Positions 1 to 12,793 of a stretch of 64,000 nucleotides of DNA are shown here, piece by piece. Source of the DNA: Litomosoides sigmodontis (taxonomy: Eukaryota; Nematoda; Chromadorea; Rhabditida; Onchocercidae); the NCBI GenBank assembly GCA_963070105.1, contig OY718807.1, forward strand, positions 6,777,483 to 6,841,482, given 5' to 3'. Both the position numbers and the translations under genes were made by a program. The notes beneath the pieces are model-generated. The model saw only the letters and a program-made list of their open reading frames with translations. It was not told the DNA's origin and did no database searches. Positions within the stretch are counted from its first letter, which is position 1. Each line of letters opens with the position of its first letter.

Positions 1-2285
1 TTTATTTCCAATCTGTCAATCTGTCGCATTTTTAACAGGCTGTTCGCAGATGCTTATAATTAATGAGAACTTGGAATGAGGAAGGAAGAAGGAAGGAGGG
101 AATGAGCAAGAAGAGAGGATTAATAGGAAAGGTGGAGAGAATGTGGAGAAAACTTTCAACATTTGCATAACAGTAACACCGAATGAAGTAAAAGTAACCC
201 GAATTTAACTGTCATTTTAAATAACCAAATTACATTCAAGTTTGAAATTTTCTATAATTTTATCAAGCGACAATTTCTTTTTCATTGTTTGTTGCAGTAG
301 TGGTATGAGTTAGGAAATGACGGATTATCGATAATTTCCGAATTTTGAAATTCAAATTGCCCAGCACATTGATGGTGGTGAGATTTTCAGGATTGACAGA
401 GCTTGAAATTAATTTGGAGAAATTATTAAAATGTGAATTTTTCAACATCTCATAAGGAAGAGTAATGACAGCTGTGGTGAGATGAAGATCAGAGACATCA
501 TGACATGCAAATACATCGGCAATAATTAATCACATAATTTAAATGATTGCTGAGGATCGAAAAGATCGGTGTAACAGTGCGCTCACTGACAAAGCACCCA
601 ACTTTAACCGTTACAATCCGGATGATAACTTTCCACTTCCACTGGTGATAAACTGGTGATAAATATGGTGATAAATACAGACACTTACTTTTTCAATTTA
701 AAAATCTTTAAATGCCTTCTAAGAAGTGGAGGAGTGATTGGAGAGAATGCGAAATTTAATAATAGAAATTGTAAATGAATGCATGAAGAGATCCGTCAAA
801 ATGAAAATTACCACGCTGTGTAAGCTTAAAATCAAACATGGAATTCAAGATTTCGATAATTTATTTTATTGAAATTTTGGTGCAAATATTACACAGATCA
901 GAGTAGCACAGCTTTGACGGATACTTACTTGCATCATCGACACTGAAGTGTGCATAGCCGGTTATTAGCTTTCAGTGTTTTTATTGCATTAAAAAGACTA
1001 GCCGGTACAAGCAAACATTGAATTGAAGGCGTGAAGTGAGTGGAAACTGATCGGATAAGCGAAATTCAACAATCATATAAATCATTTCAATTTAAAATTG
1101 AATTTATTTTATATTAAAAAAAAGATTAAAAGTTAATATTGAAAATTGTGTGATAGGAAAACAAGGAACAAAATTCGTTAGACTCTCTTCTATTCGAGGA
1201 TTATAATAAAGTTCAAAAGAAAGACAGAGCTACCTGTGTGCGCACAGAGCGCTCGATTATTCAACGTCAAAATTGTTGTAAAATTTTTCAACTATTAATA
1301 AATAGGTCAAGAGAATTGAAAAGACATAGTCGAAGTGATTAGATGAAATTTATCAGCTGAAAAGCGCACACACTGAACAAGGGCGAAAACAATTCATAAA
1401 ACATATAGCGTAACTTTTATAATATTTTGCAAATTTAATTGAAAATTGAAGAGCGAAAAGTCTACCAGCGTTCAACGATCTATGGATACTTTGTCGCTTT
1501 TGTCTTTTTTTTTTATCGGAAAATCGTAACTTTGCATTACAGTACACCGGTTTTGCTACTGTTACTCAGATGTACCATAGATTTACTACTGTCATCTAAG
1601 TGTGCTTTTATTTTTGAAAAGAAAATCTCACTTAGGTGCAAGAATAGACTTCACACATAGAATAATAAGTTTAGCACCAGGGAAATTCGTTAGTCTGATA
1701 ATTTTTTGAAATCATTTCTTTCCTACTAAAACTTCTACGAAGAAAAAAATCATCCAACATCCTTTTCCAAGGTACGCAGCAGCACTTATGCAGATGTTCC
1801 GTTCCTATTTTCCGATACTAAAATTTTTACACATCGTGCTAGCTAGCTACTTACTCCAACTGTGACATAAATAGCTAATAATTCCTCTTAGGCACTTATT
1901 ATATATGTATATATGAGCTCCGAAAATGGTTGAAAATCATGATAACAATTAGGAAATAATTCGTTCAATAACCCATCTCAGAGTTTTATTTATGCAAACT
2001 CTGAAATTTGACTTAGCTATGAGAGAAAATTTTTATTCTGAAACAAACACTAAACTCTAATATTTCACATTTCGTAATAAATTGCGAAGATTTTGGAAAA
2101 TTTTTTCCCTTTTTGTTTTGAAAATGCGCATTAAATTGCTAAAAATTGTTTTGCACCTTTTTTACTCATTCATTCTCTCATCGATTGCAATGAGTTGACT
2201 ATTGATTGATATGTATCTCAACGTATGTGACTCTTTTAAATTTGATATTTTAAAATAAATGTCAGTAAGAAAAAAAAAAACAAAC
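1..2285. other. No confident gene; downstream flank or introns of the minus-strand gene
   Basis: The last exon I can support for the minus-strand gene ends at 2286 with a phase-2 donor, so at least one more coding exon should lie further left, here or outside the window. One weak candidate on the minus strand lies near 950-1015: an acceptor-like CTAG is followed by about 19 open codons and a stop in the right phase. It lacks a pyrimidine tract and I do not call it. The rest is AT-rich, with short ORFs that show no domain or coding character. Confidence 0.4.
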
Positions 2286-3611
2286 CTGACAGTATGCTCG
2301 CTTATCGGAAAGAAATCGCTAGCCGATCGCACCGGTAGTGCCACGTTTAATTGACTTCCTTTCGGAGTAGAAGCTGATTCCGTTGATGGAAATTTGCCAT
2401 TGTGTATCTAAAATTTCTTCTCAAATCAGAAATTCAATTTTATACGAAACTTTTTAAGTGACTTACGAAGAATAGCAAAAAGCGAAAAAATTAACAGATA
2501 AAGATCAAATCGTAAAGAGAAATGCAAAAAAAAAAGGTAAGAAAAATAGTTTACAAAAAAAAAGCAAACGATGGAGAAAGGAAAAATTGAAAGTAATAAA
2601 AGGATAAGTATGAAGATTTTTTTTGCAAATCTCTGGAAGCTAATTCAAAAGATGACGTGCGAAAGAGTGGAAAAAAAGGACTTCATTAAAAGTAAAAAAC
2701 TAGTTGCTTAGCAGCAGTAGAACGAGTTTGATGACGAATAAATATACAATTTAGGTAGAAAAACCAACAAAGTTTACGCAGCGGGAAATTAATTAGTTCG
2801 GAGAGAACGGGTAGAACTGTTTTCAAATGATTTCATTTCGCTTCAATTAGCTAATTTTGTGATAAAACAAAAGAAAAGCAAAAAAGTGGAATGATAAAAA
2901 GAAAGTAAGGAAAATTGTTTCTAAAAATTTCCGAAAATAAATTTTAAGTATTTTGTTAGAATTGATTGACAGCAGTAATCTATACTGCAAGGACAAAGGG
3001 TGTTTTTTTTTTAATGAAAACCTGTTCTAAAATTTTTAATTAAACAAAATTATCCTTTTTATAAATTTTTAGTAGAACGATATCTGTGAAGCATTCACAC
3101 AGGAATCGTCGTGTTAAGTGTCTACCTGATCAATGGAGTCACATTTCTGCGGCATTGTCCAGTTAAGTGCTACTTCTACGTTCGATAAATGACCATTTTG
3201 CTGCTGACCTGCTGTTAGCATTTTCCTGAAAAGAGTAAATCAATTGAAAGTACGTACGATTCGTTGATCGTAGTTCTAAGTAAATTGTTAATTAGTCAAA
3301 AAAGAATATTGGTAGATAATAGTGTGAAATAAATAAACTTCATACTTCGTTATGTGAAATATTCCATTACCTCAAAGAAAAAACAAAATTAAAATTTAAA
3401 AAATAAATAATACGTTGTAATGAAAGTTAGTGGAAGAGAGAAGGTGTGACGTAACAGCCACCCACCTACTGGGTATTGGATGGCTGTCAATTAACACCTT
3501 AACTTCTTAATTGCATTAAATGCATGACAAGGTATAAGGTAACCGAAGACATTTAACATTTCATATCGAAGAGAGGTAGAAATTTGGTTGCAACAAAAAG
3601 TCAACAAACAA

Positions 3612-3654
<43 letters not shown>

Positions 3655-4016
3655 GGCCTCCTCTCTCCCTCTTTCCGTATACATATTGCAATGACTCACA
3701 TTGGAGCGTGGTTAACTTGCATTTCGAATTTTTTCCTTTTCTGCTCAATCTTATTTCAAACAAAAAAGACAATCAATGAAATCGGAAAGTTAGAAATTTA
3801 AATTCATTTTGCTGAAATCAGTTTTGCGTAAATAGACCAATGTGTAATGTATGCATTGAAATTGGGATGAATTTTGGGTGTTGGATTTATTGTAAATCGA
3901 CGATAATAAATTTCTTTGCAAAAAACAAGATAAATAGTTACAGCGATTTCGTCGCCAAGCATTTCGCTCAATTTATAAATAAAGAGCAATTGGACACCCA
4001 CACACCCACACACACA

Positions 4017-4097
<81 letters not shown>

Positions 4098-7000
4098 ACA
4101 GACAAATGTGTTGCGGAAAAAAGGAAAACAAATTCACTTTGTTTTAGATAGAACTGAATATCACATGGTAGGTAGATACCTCACACATTTCAATTTCATT
4201 TATAATATGACACATCAATTTTCACTTCAATATGACTATTACTACTAAAATTTCAACAAAAATTGAAATTCAAAAATTTTCTGGATTTTTATTGAGATTG
4301 TTGAAATTCGTGATTGTTAGAATGATTGCGAAATTGCTAGTTCTTCTTTTTTGGTTGACAAATTTGGGACCGAACTAATCCTTATATTTCAATTATCATT
4401 TTCAAAGATCGTTGATTTCCAGCAGAAAGTATTTATTTACATCAGTGCTCGAGGGAAATCCACGATTTGTGATTGCTTAAGAAAGAAGCTAATCAAAATT
4501 AACAAACTTAATTGGAGATAGCTTTTTAGCTTTTTTTCTTGAAAATTCCATTAGTTGAATTCAGCGAATGGAGCGTAATTTTCCAATTAATTTCAGTTTC
4601 TCACACATTATGTATTTTGAAATACATTACGGTTAATTAAACTTAGTTATTAAAACCTGAAAACTGAAATCGTAATATTGAAGAGAACTAACATAAATTC
4701 CATATCCAAATAGTAGTGACATTTGTTATCTCAGTTGACCGTATTATTAGAGAGAGGGAGGAAGGGGGGGGGGCAGGAGAGAGAGAGAGAGAAGGAAGGT
4801 CATTCTTTCTGTATCTTTCTTTTACTACTAATATGACCTAATATTCCATATTCCCTTCTTCGATTAAAATTACCTGTTAGTTTCAACAGTTTCGTAATTT
4901 ATACATTTTGATAAATGAAGACACACAAAAGCACCATACCCTATATTGCCTTAATGCAACTTTTAATTGACTTGTTTTAAAGAAAAAGACAGTTTAGAAT
5001 ATTTTCAATTACCTTCACTGTTACCCATAACGGTAACAGTAAAGTAATGTAATTAATTGAGCAGGTAGTTTGCTTTAAGTTGCGTTTTGTTTGCTTTTGG
5101 TACAAGCAACTAACTAATGGAATAGTAAAACTGACCTGTTCATTGTTGGCGGCTCACTTGAATCTTTGTGTCGTCGACCATTTTGCAATTTATTTTTCCA
5201 CTTCTGCAATCGATCGCTGCTTCCCTGCGTAAATTCAAAAAATCCACGACTAAGCCGACTGCTAAGTGATTCACGGAACTCATTAATGTTATTATTTTGC
5301 CTTCGATTCACACCACCCTTATACTCCACCGCTCCATGCAAATTATTAACTGAGGAAGAGTCATCGGGATAGCCACGAGAAACAGATGAATTTGACGTGG
5401 AATGCGGTGAGTGGGAACGTGGAACATTAACGACAATCTCAGGCTTATCATTGCTAGCTGCTCCATCTGTTCTCGGCAGCGTTTTGGAGCGTTTCTGTGA
5501 AAGAATGCTGCTGCTGTTGTTGAGATGGATCGGATCGTGCAACTGACCACTTCCAATTGAGGAAATTGTTGTTGGCTTTGCTTGCAAATTTACCATCAAT
5601 GTGTTTTCATTCATTTTGGTGGGCGCAAATGTTGAGATTCCTCTGGATGCATTCAAATCCCCTTGATTTGTTGTTGTTGTTGTTGTTGTTGTCGCCGTTG
5701 TTGCTGTTGTTGTTGTTGTTGTTGTTGTTGGATGAGATGTCGTACTTTCTTCCGTTACTTTTCCCTAAAATTAAATTAGCTGAAATTAAAATCCAAAGCG
5801 ATCGTGTTCCCACACTACACATAGCCTTTTTATTCTTTCAGTATGCGATGAAAAGAAATAAGAGTGGCGGCGGCGGAAAAAGTAAAAAATCTGTTTGGTG
5901 TGAATTGTAATTTTTATAATATTGTTGACTTTTATTCATGAATTGAAGGGAAAAAATTTTTACGCTGCAAAAATAATAAATTCAAGTAAATTTATAATCT
6001 TTAATTGTTTGAGAGATGTTTTAATATATGCAATTCATTGGCATCTGTTCCGCCAAGGAAAAAAAAAAGAAAATTAGAAATTCTCAAAAAATTCCCAAAA
6101 GAATTTTATAAAGCAAAAAAAATTTAAGCAAAAAAAGTCTAAGCTTCAATGAATGAATCTCCATTTCGCTGAGAAATAAACTGTAAACGAATTGATTTAC
6201 TCCTCCTTTCCTTCACTCATCCATTCCTCCTAGCAATTCCTTCTTTTCCAATAAAATTGAAAAATTAAAATATCACATGTCGCTGTTTGTTTGTCACAAA
6301 CTTTCAATAGATTAATGCTACACAATAAGCTTACAATCAATTCCCTTCGTTTAATCGACCATAATCTCATTTACATTTGTCTATTAAATACTGTTTTAGA
6401 GATATAAGAATTTAATTTTCAAAGAAATGGAAATTGCACGTAAACTGTGATGATGTAAATAAAATGAAATGAAATGAAACAGTGAACAAGTGCTACACTC
6501 AACTAGAATGCTTGGTACCTTTACTTGTGCTAAACAAATTGAGTAAACAAACATGTCGCTTTGACTAATATTAAAATTATCTTGTATGATTTCCTACTAC
6601 TACCACTACTACTGCTAGTGCCGCTGCCATTAGTGGACGGACAATGCTTGAAATGAAAGATTCCGCCGGCTCCTTATCTTTCGCCTCCTAATCTATCACC
6701 GTCAAAATACCCAATATCATAAAGGCGCTTCTGTTAAAGCAATAACATTTTAAACTTTACATCAGACGTTAATTACTACTTTTCTCCTCTCAATTCCATA
6801 TCACACCATATCAGCCGTATTACTATCAATTCGCTGCTTCACTGCTATGCTATCAGTAGTGATAGCGATAGTCAAAAGTTATCAGTGTGGATGTTACGTT
6901 ACATCACAACTAATTTCTAAATAAACGAATTTGCAGCAACGAAAGGAAATGAAAACGAAGAGAAGAAACCTTGTTGAGGAATAATTTTTTGGATTTGTTG

Positions 7001-10000
7001 AATGAAGAAAGTGTCGCGAAGACCGAACGGCGTTGCGGCTCACTGATAATGAAAGTTCGATTGTCATCGGGCAATCCCTGTTGCTGTCGGATTGCGCTGA
7101 AAAGAAAAAAAAAACGAACCAATTAGTGATAAATGTGGTAGGATGGTGGTAGGAATGCTGAGCATGCAAATCAGTTTTGACCAGCGGAATTTTCACAATT
7201 CTCTTTTACAATAGAATTTGAAGGATTGAAATTTTCATTCTCACATACAAATTACGTGATTGAAAAGAAACTTTTTTTTTCGGATCCTAATGCGAGTTAT
7301 AGTATGTTGCAGATTTAGGTTAATTTGAAACACTTAATTTTCAATTCAAAATTAAGTGTGATAATGAATAAAGATCCGGAGAATGAAGAGGAAATCGCTA
7401 GTACCAAAAGAAAAGCTCTATATCTCTCTATCTATACTTAATATTATCACAGAAAGAGATAAGCACCACTATCACCTATTTTATTTAAACCATTTTTACA
7501 ATAACTTACTCGATTGAATTATTATTTTTTATTGATAAGCTTTGCGATGCTCACATTGCTTACTGATAAATCACATGATAACGCCCACACGCTATTAATG
7601 ATGCATCAGTTTTGCGAATTTTATTTCTCTCATAACAAAACTCTAATCAGCCGATAGACTGTGTTGTTAATGAAATAGTTTGATGATATGATATGATATG
7701 ATATGATGTGCCATGATATACGGTGGTAGTTTTGCAAACAGTCTAACAAACAAACAATCGACCTAACGAAGTCTAAGTCTCTAATCCATATTATCCGTTC
7801 TGATTATTGATTTAATGATTTTGCAGTGATAAGATCAGCTTAAAACTTCTAACATTACAGCTGTTCAGCGAACGGATTCAATTTAATATGACCCGAAACA
7901 GTGAGTTTGTGTCCGATCCGATCACGTAAAATTAATTAAACAACTGATCGAAGGGTTGTAAAAAGCTGCTTGTTAGCAGTGAAATTAAAAAGAGCTAGTG
8001 GAAGAGATGGTACTGTTCTTCTTCTCACGCAAGATACTATGCGTTTAGTATGTTCGAATCGTTCAAAATTTCGTGCAAATTTATTTTTCAATAGGTGGAG
8101 AAAAGAGAGAGGCAAAAATTGCACGCTAATTATACTTATATTCCATACGATAAGATTTGTTGATAAAGAAGAAACCTTTCATATCCTAAGTACCTTGCAC
8201 ATACAGTAATTAATTGACTACAAATGAATTCCTACCAATTCGTTTTCTTTAAATTAATTTTCTGAAAAACATTTTTTTTGAATGCATGTAATATAAGAAA
8301 GTTATAGAATAACAAATCCTATAATCGTAAGACTTTCTCAAAGATCCATGATATCTCATTTAGACGTCTAAACGATTCGCTTCAACTTCACACTGAGTAA
8401 CTTGTCACGAGCAAAATGGAGGTTTAAATTTATTTAAAAAGTTAATAAAATGCAATAAAGCATAGCTAATACAAAAATTCGAAGTCGCCTCGGTAGTGAA
8501 AGAACGATTAAACTAAAAGTAGTAGCGCGTTGTTTCGTTTTTTGTTTGCGTGAAAAGTAAATATTCGGTAGAGACGGAAGACTGTTCTTTGTCGGACAGA
8601 GTTCAAACAAGCGAGAGATAGAGAGAGGTGGTAAAGGTGACAGTGAAGGTGGAGGTGAAGGTGAGGGAGAAGGAGAAAGAGATGGAAAAGATAATTTTAA
8701 AGTTTATTTGAAGCTTTGCAATTCAGAGACGCCATTAGGACCATGTATATTTCTTCCTAAATTTTATTTTATCTTACTGCAACAGATTTTAGGCACTTAA
8801 TGAGACTGAATACAATTCACGGCTTGCACTCTTTTAATTTCATTTTGGCTAAAAAGTTTTCACTTAAATATCCACAAATTCTAATATTTTCGAAGTATTA
8901 AATATAAAATTTGTGTGCTGCATAAAATTTTCAAGACTAAACTTTGCTTTTGAAGGTGAAACTTCCATTTATCGATCATGCATTATCATCGAAGTGTATC
9001 ACTGCATGAAATTGCTAACATTTTTAGGAAACGATCAAAATGTTAAATTCAAATATTTTAATGATTTCGAGTGTTTAAATCAGAATAAAAATTTGATTAA
9101 TACTATTATTAATTACCATTTCTATGCTAATAAATCATGCACGTCTAAATGAGATAAGAACGATTGCGTTAATTGCATTCATTAAGACTGTCTAAGATAT
9201 AAATTGAGGTGAGAGTTGAAGTTTTGGGATAATTACAGATGCTGTTTTTATGGGAGAGAGAGGGGGGGGGGGGGGAGAGAGAGAAAAAAAAAATTGAAAA
9301 CCTGTCGGCAGCGTTAAAAACAGCATCAGCGAAGCATTCATGACATCGCTTCTTCTTCAGTATCACTTGAGTTTGACTTGGCTTGTAAGCTTTCATTTTC
9401 TGCGCTGTTGTAGGACTGAAATTTTCATGCAATTTAATCATAAACTTTGTTTTTATTTCAAATTTCATTTGTATAAAATGTTGATGTAAAGAAATTACGC
9501 TAAAGTGTAAACACAATTAATTTCACATTTCTCAATTTTACGTTTCATATTATCTTTAAGTTTTACCTTTTTTACCCAATTTTACCTCTAAGTTAGTTAA
9601 TAGTGTACGGTGAATGAGTTAGGAAGAACAATGAGCTAACATTAACGAAAAGGAGAAATAAATGATAAAAATTAGAAAAGTACATTTTTTTTTTTGAAAA
9701 ATTAAGGAGCAGTGAAGAGAATTGTTGATCTTTGAAAACTTATTTATTGCACCACCTTTAACTGTTAGAAATTATCTCATTTACATATCTCTGATGTGGA
9801 ACGTCTTTGCTTTCATCTCTGATCGCTTAGATTCTTTCTCTTCCTTCTCGTTGTTTGAGAGAAAGAAGAAAGCAGTGATTGTAAAGAAAAAAAAGGAAAA
9901 ATTCATTTTTGCAATTTGCGTGAAGCTAGGAATTCTATGCTTTCTCTCAGCGGTCTTCGGCGTTCTTAACAAAGGTATCATTTAATCAAAGACGACATCG

Positions 10001-12793
10001 TTGAATTTTGCTCTTATCGATAATGACTAGCTTTTTATCACATGTAATCTTTCACATCCACAAGGGAAAGTATTTTAGAACAATACTTATAGAAGTGGGA
10101 GGCGTGGCAGGTACGTGAAATTTCGCTTCGAAGAAGCCTTTCTTTTTTAATGCAATCAGAATTTCCAGAAAGCACAATAATCAATTAAAACAAAGAAAAA
10201 AAACAAAAATAAAAATTCATCGTTTCATATGACGAATTTACAACTACTAAAAATAATTCAATTTTCAAATTAAACGAGAAATTAAAACGTGTATGGTAAA
10301 AAAGGAGTAAATCTCACTATAGCGCTTCTTCCAAAAAATCTCCATATTCTACACGGTGAGAAATGTATTAGTGAGACTGTTAAAAGTGTTGAAAAGATGA
10401 GGAGATTTTATTTGAATTTCGGAAAAATCATCCAAAGATGATTGTGACGATCGTTTTTTACTATCAAACACAATTTTCTGCACAACGGAAAATCAGTTCA
10501 CGATGAAGTTCCTGAACAGTTTGCTGGAATAATTCCAGTTAAGCATTAAATTTTTAGCAGAAGCTGCAACGAATTAGTCAGCAAACAACTGACAAGAAAA
10601 AATCAGATAAATGAAGCAAAGCGATTTCGGACGATTGAAAATCTAAACACTTTTAATTAATTGGCGAAAGTGCTAGTAAAGTTGCAAATGACAACTGCTA
10701 AAATTCGATAAATGTAACTATGAAATGTATCCTTGGAAATCTTATACTTTTCAATCTTTCAAAGGCATTTCAAATTCGAAACTACAATTTTTCGTTCCTC
10801 CTTGTCAGTTTTGAAAGCGAAATTTCTGAATGTTAACTTTACAGAAGCGTTTTACAAATATTGAAAACATCGTAAGGAATTGTAATACTTCCGAAGCAAT
10901 TTTCATTTCTTTTAAATCTCTAACAGTTATCTCAAATAACTGCTACGGTAGGAGAGAGGGATGACGATCATGTCAAGTTGTTAAGGATTTAGTTAATCCC
11001 ATATATACGATTAATCCTTATTCAAATCTTCCAGTGGCACCACTTCTAATTTTTGAAATTTTACAAAATCAAAAATGTGAAATAAATTACATTGATCTAG
11101 GAAAGTTTACAGGGAGGAGGGAAAGCTCTAGAAAGTTGTAGAAGCATTTCAAAGAACCTCACTAATGCTCGATTTGAAAGATTGGGAAATTTTCGGTTCA
11201 CTTTATATTTCATAGCTTAAATTCATAATAAACGAAAAATTTGAAAGGTTCAAATAAAATACTCAAACAAACATTTCTGATTTATCATCCGTCTGTGGGT
11301 CACCAATCACAGCCGAAATTTCCGCTTCGTCACACCTTTGCTGATGTTGTTGCTTCCGCATGGATTGCGATGAATGATCAACGTTTGTCGTAGTTTCACG
11401 GATACCTTCCGATTTGGCACAAATTGCGTCACAATTAAAAATCTTCAACTCTCCGTTATCATCGTTAGCAGACGTGCTGCGGCAAGTTTTTTCAGTTGGA
11501 TCACAATATTCAGATTCAAACTGAATATCTCCGCTTGAATTTTGTTTCACGCAAGTGGTACGATTATCTAATCCTTCATTTGCTAAACCTTTGCTAGTGC
11601 GCCTTGCAGCGCAAGGAATCTTTTTCTTTTTGGACGATAATTTCCCTTGTTCATTATTAAATTCCGTATGAGTGGATGATTTTGGTTGTTGTTTCGGATC
11701 TTCTGCTTCACCTTTTCGTGCTACACGTGTTTTAAATTTAACAACCTGATTGAAGCCTTCTTCGGATGATTGACGAATCAACTGAATTGGCACTGATATA
11801 TCATCGTCGCCTTCTTCCACCTTCTCCCTCTGTTCCTCCTCCTTCCGATGATCTTCATTCTTTGTAGAATTAATCTCAGCGTGTACATTACGCAACCTGC
11901 TAGAATTTGAATTCTCATCAGATGACTGCGAAGAAGAAGCATCCTCGACTGCTGCCAAAATCATCCTTTTCGTCTTATCACAACTACCCGTTGTGGAACA
12001 GTGTTCGCTAACTGAGGTGTTTCCACAACAGCTCCTCGATTGAGGTAGAGCTAAAGCAGTTGTACTAGGAGTACTCGAGGTGGTAATAGCAGTAGCGATA
12101 GTGGTGGTGGTGGGATAGCAATGACCCGATGCTATCTCGGTTCCACCTCGTACAGAGGTTTGTGCTAGTAAGTGAGGATGATATGCTGCTAGCTTCTTTC
12201 TTACAGCTTCCCTTTCATCATTTATTTCCACCGCAAATGCGCTTCTTCGAGCAGAAACTTCTCCTTCTACCTTCTCGACTTCTTCCGCCTCGGCACCACT
12301 TCCTTTCCTTCCTTTAATTCCGCCGCCTTCTCCGATCCTTTCACCTCCTCCTACCTCTCCTCCATCCCTCGAAAAGTGAGCAACGATACTTCGGTCGAAG
12401 AACGGTTCAGTTGCACAAAGTTTCACATTGGCTTTACTTTTGCTCCATTCATTCACATCTCTCCAATTCCTTTTTCCTACGCCTATTGCTCGATTGTAGT
12501 GCAATCTGTTAACGTTAGGCGTCACAAGTTGTTCCCATTTTAAAATTCGCTCAGCGAAATCTAACTTTTTGGATGAAATCTTCCCCTCCCCCTCCTCCTC
12601 CTCCCCCTCATCATCATCTCTAGTTGAAGTTGCATTTGTCACCGATGAGAAACTTGATATCATATCAGATTCAGATTCCATCTTCTTCTCACAAGTTTTC
12701 CTCGATTTCTCTAATAAAGCAAATTTGGGCAAAACATCGGATGACATTTCGATTAGTTCAAATTTTGTCGGTTTAACTTCGTTGGACGCAATC
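2286..12793 (-). CDS. Large low-complexity protein, unrecognised, six visible exons, both ends incomplete
   Basis: I chain six minus-strand exons: 12793-11273, 9415-9302, 7096-6970, 5764-5136, 3225-3126 and 2286-2407 (read downward). Every acceptor ends in AG, every donor starts with GT, and the phases agree at each join (2/1, 2/1, 0/0, 2/1, 0/0). The chain gives 870 whole codons. The protein is rich in Ser, Glu, Lys and Thr with no domain I recognise. Exon 1 has acidic and glycine-rich stretches and charged segments, and exon 4 opens with a Thr run encoded by an ACA repeat (about 5669-5731 on the plus strand). Exon 4 also holds SRLSRGFFEFTQGSSDRLQ, which could be a short conserved motif. The first exon starts with one leftover base, so an upstream exon exists. 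The last exon ends in phase 2, so a downstream exon exists. If the 11272 donor is skipped, translation stops at TGA 11265-11263. The first join is the least certain. It may be a cytoskeletal or signalling scaffold, but I cannot show that. Confidence 0.55.
3616..3651. repeat. (TC)n microsatellite in an intron
   Basis: About 18 TC units lie in the intron between exons 5136-5764 and 3126-3225 of the minus-strand gene. Read on the minus strand they form an Arg-Glu ORF that is a repeat artefact. Confidence 0.9.
3995..4101. repeat. (CA)n microsatellite in an intron
   Basis: A run of about 50 CA units with a few CCA interruptions at its left end lies in the same intron as the TC repeat. Its translations (Thr-His and Cys-Val) are not genes. 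Confidence 0.95.
5669..5731. repeat. Interrupted (TTG)n triplet repeat inside a coding exon
   Basis: TTG units with two interruptions (GTCGCC and GCTG) lie in exon 5764-5136 of the minus-strand gene. In the frame set by the splice phases the minus strand reads ACA, a Thr-rich run with a few Ala. Reading it as poly-Asn leads to an early stop. Confidence 0.8.
7681..7706. repeat. ATATG pentanucleotide repeat in an intron
   Basis: About four tandem ATATG units lie in the 2.2-kb intron between exons 9302-9415 and 6970-7096. I see no coding exon in this intron. Confidence 0.8.
9251..9292. repeat. GA/G-run purine tract next to an exon
   Basis: A purine tract with GAGAG ends and a central run of about 14 G lies immediately left of exon 9302-9415. 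Read on the minus strand it is a C-rich pyrimidine tract just downstream of the GTTTTC donor. A run of this length in AT-rich DNA is unusual and is prone to sequencing length error. Confidence 0.8.

Noticed and set aside
3804..4151. Cys-Val and Thr-His ORFs over the CA repeat
   Set aside because: They are pure translations of a dinucleotide repeat in an intron, with no splice or domain support.
5607..5822. Poly-Asn ORF on the minus strand
   Set aside because: The frame stops early. The Thr-rich frame joins in phase to exons on both sides and continues through the whole exon.
9302..9415. Alternative frame of this exon reading SYNSAENESLQAKSNSSD and stopping at TGA
   Set aside because: It looks coding but stops inside the exon. 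The other frame is open to the donor and matches the phase of the next exon. I keep it only as a note.
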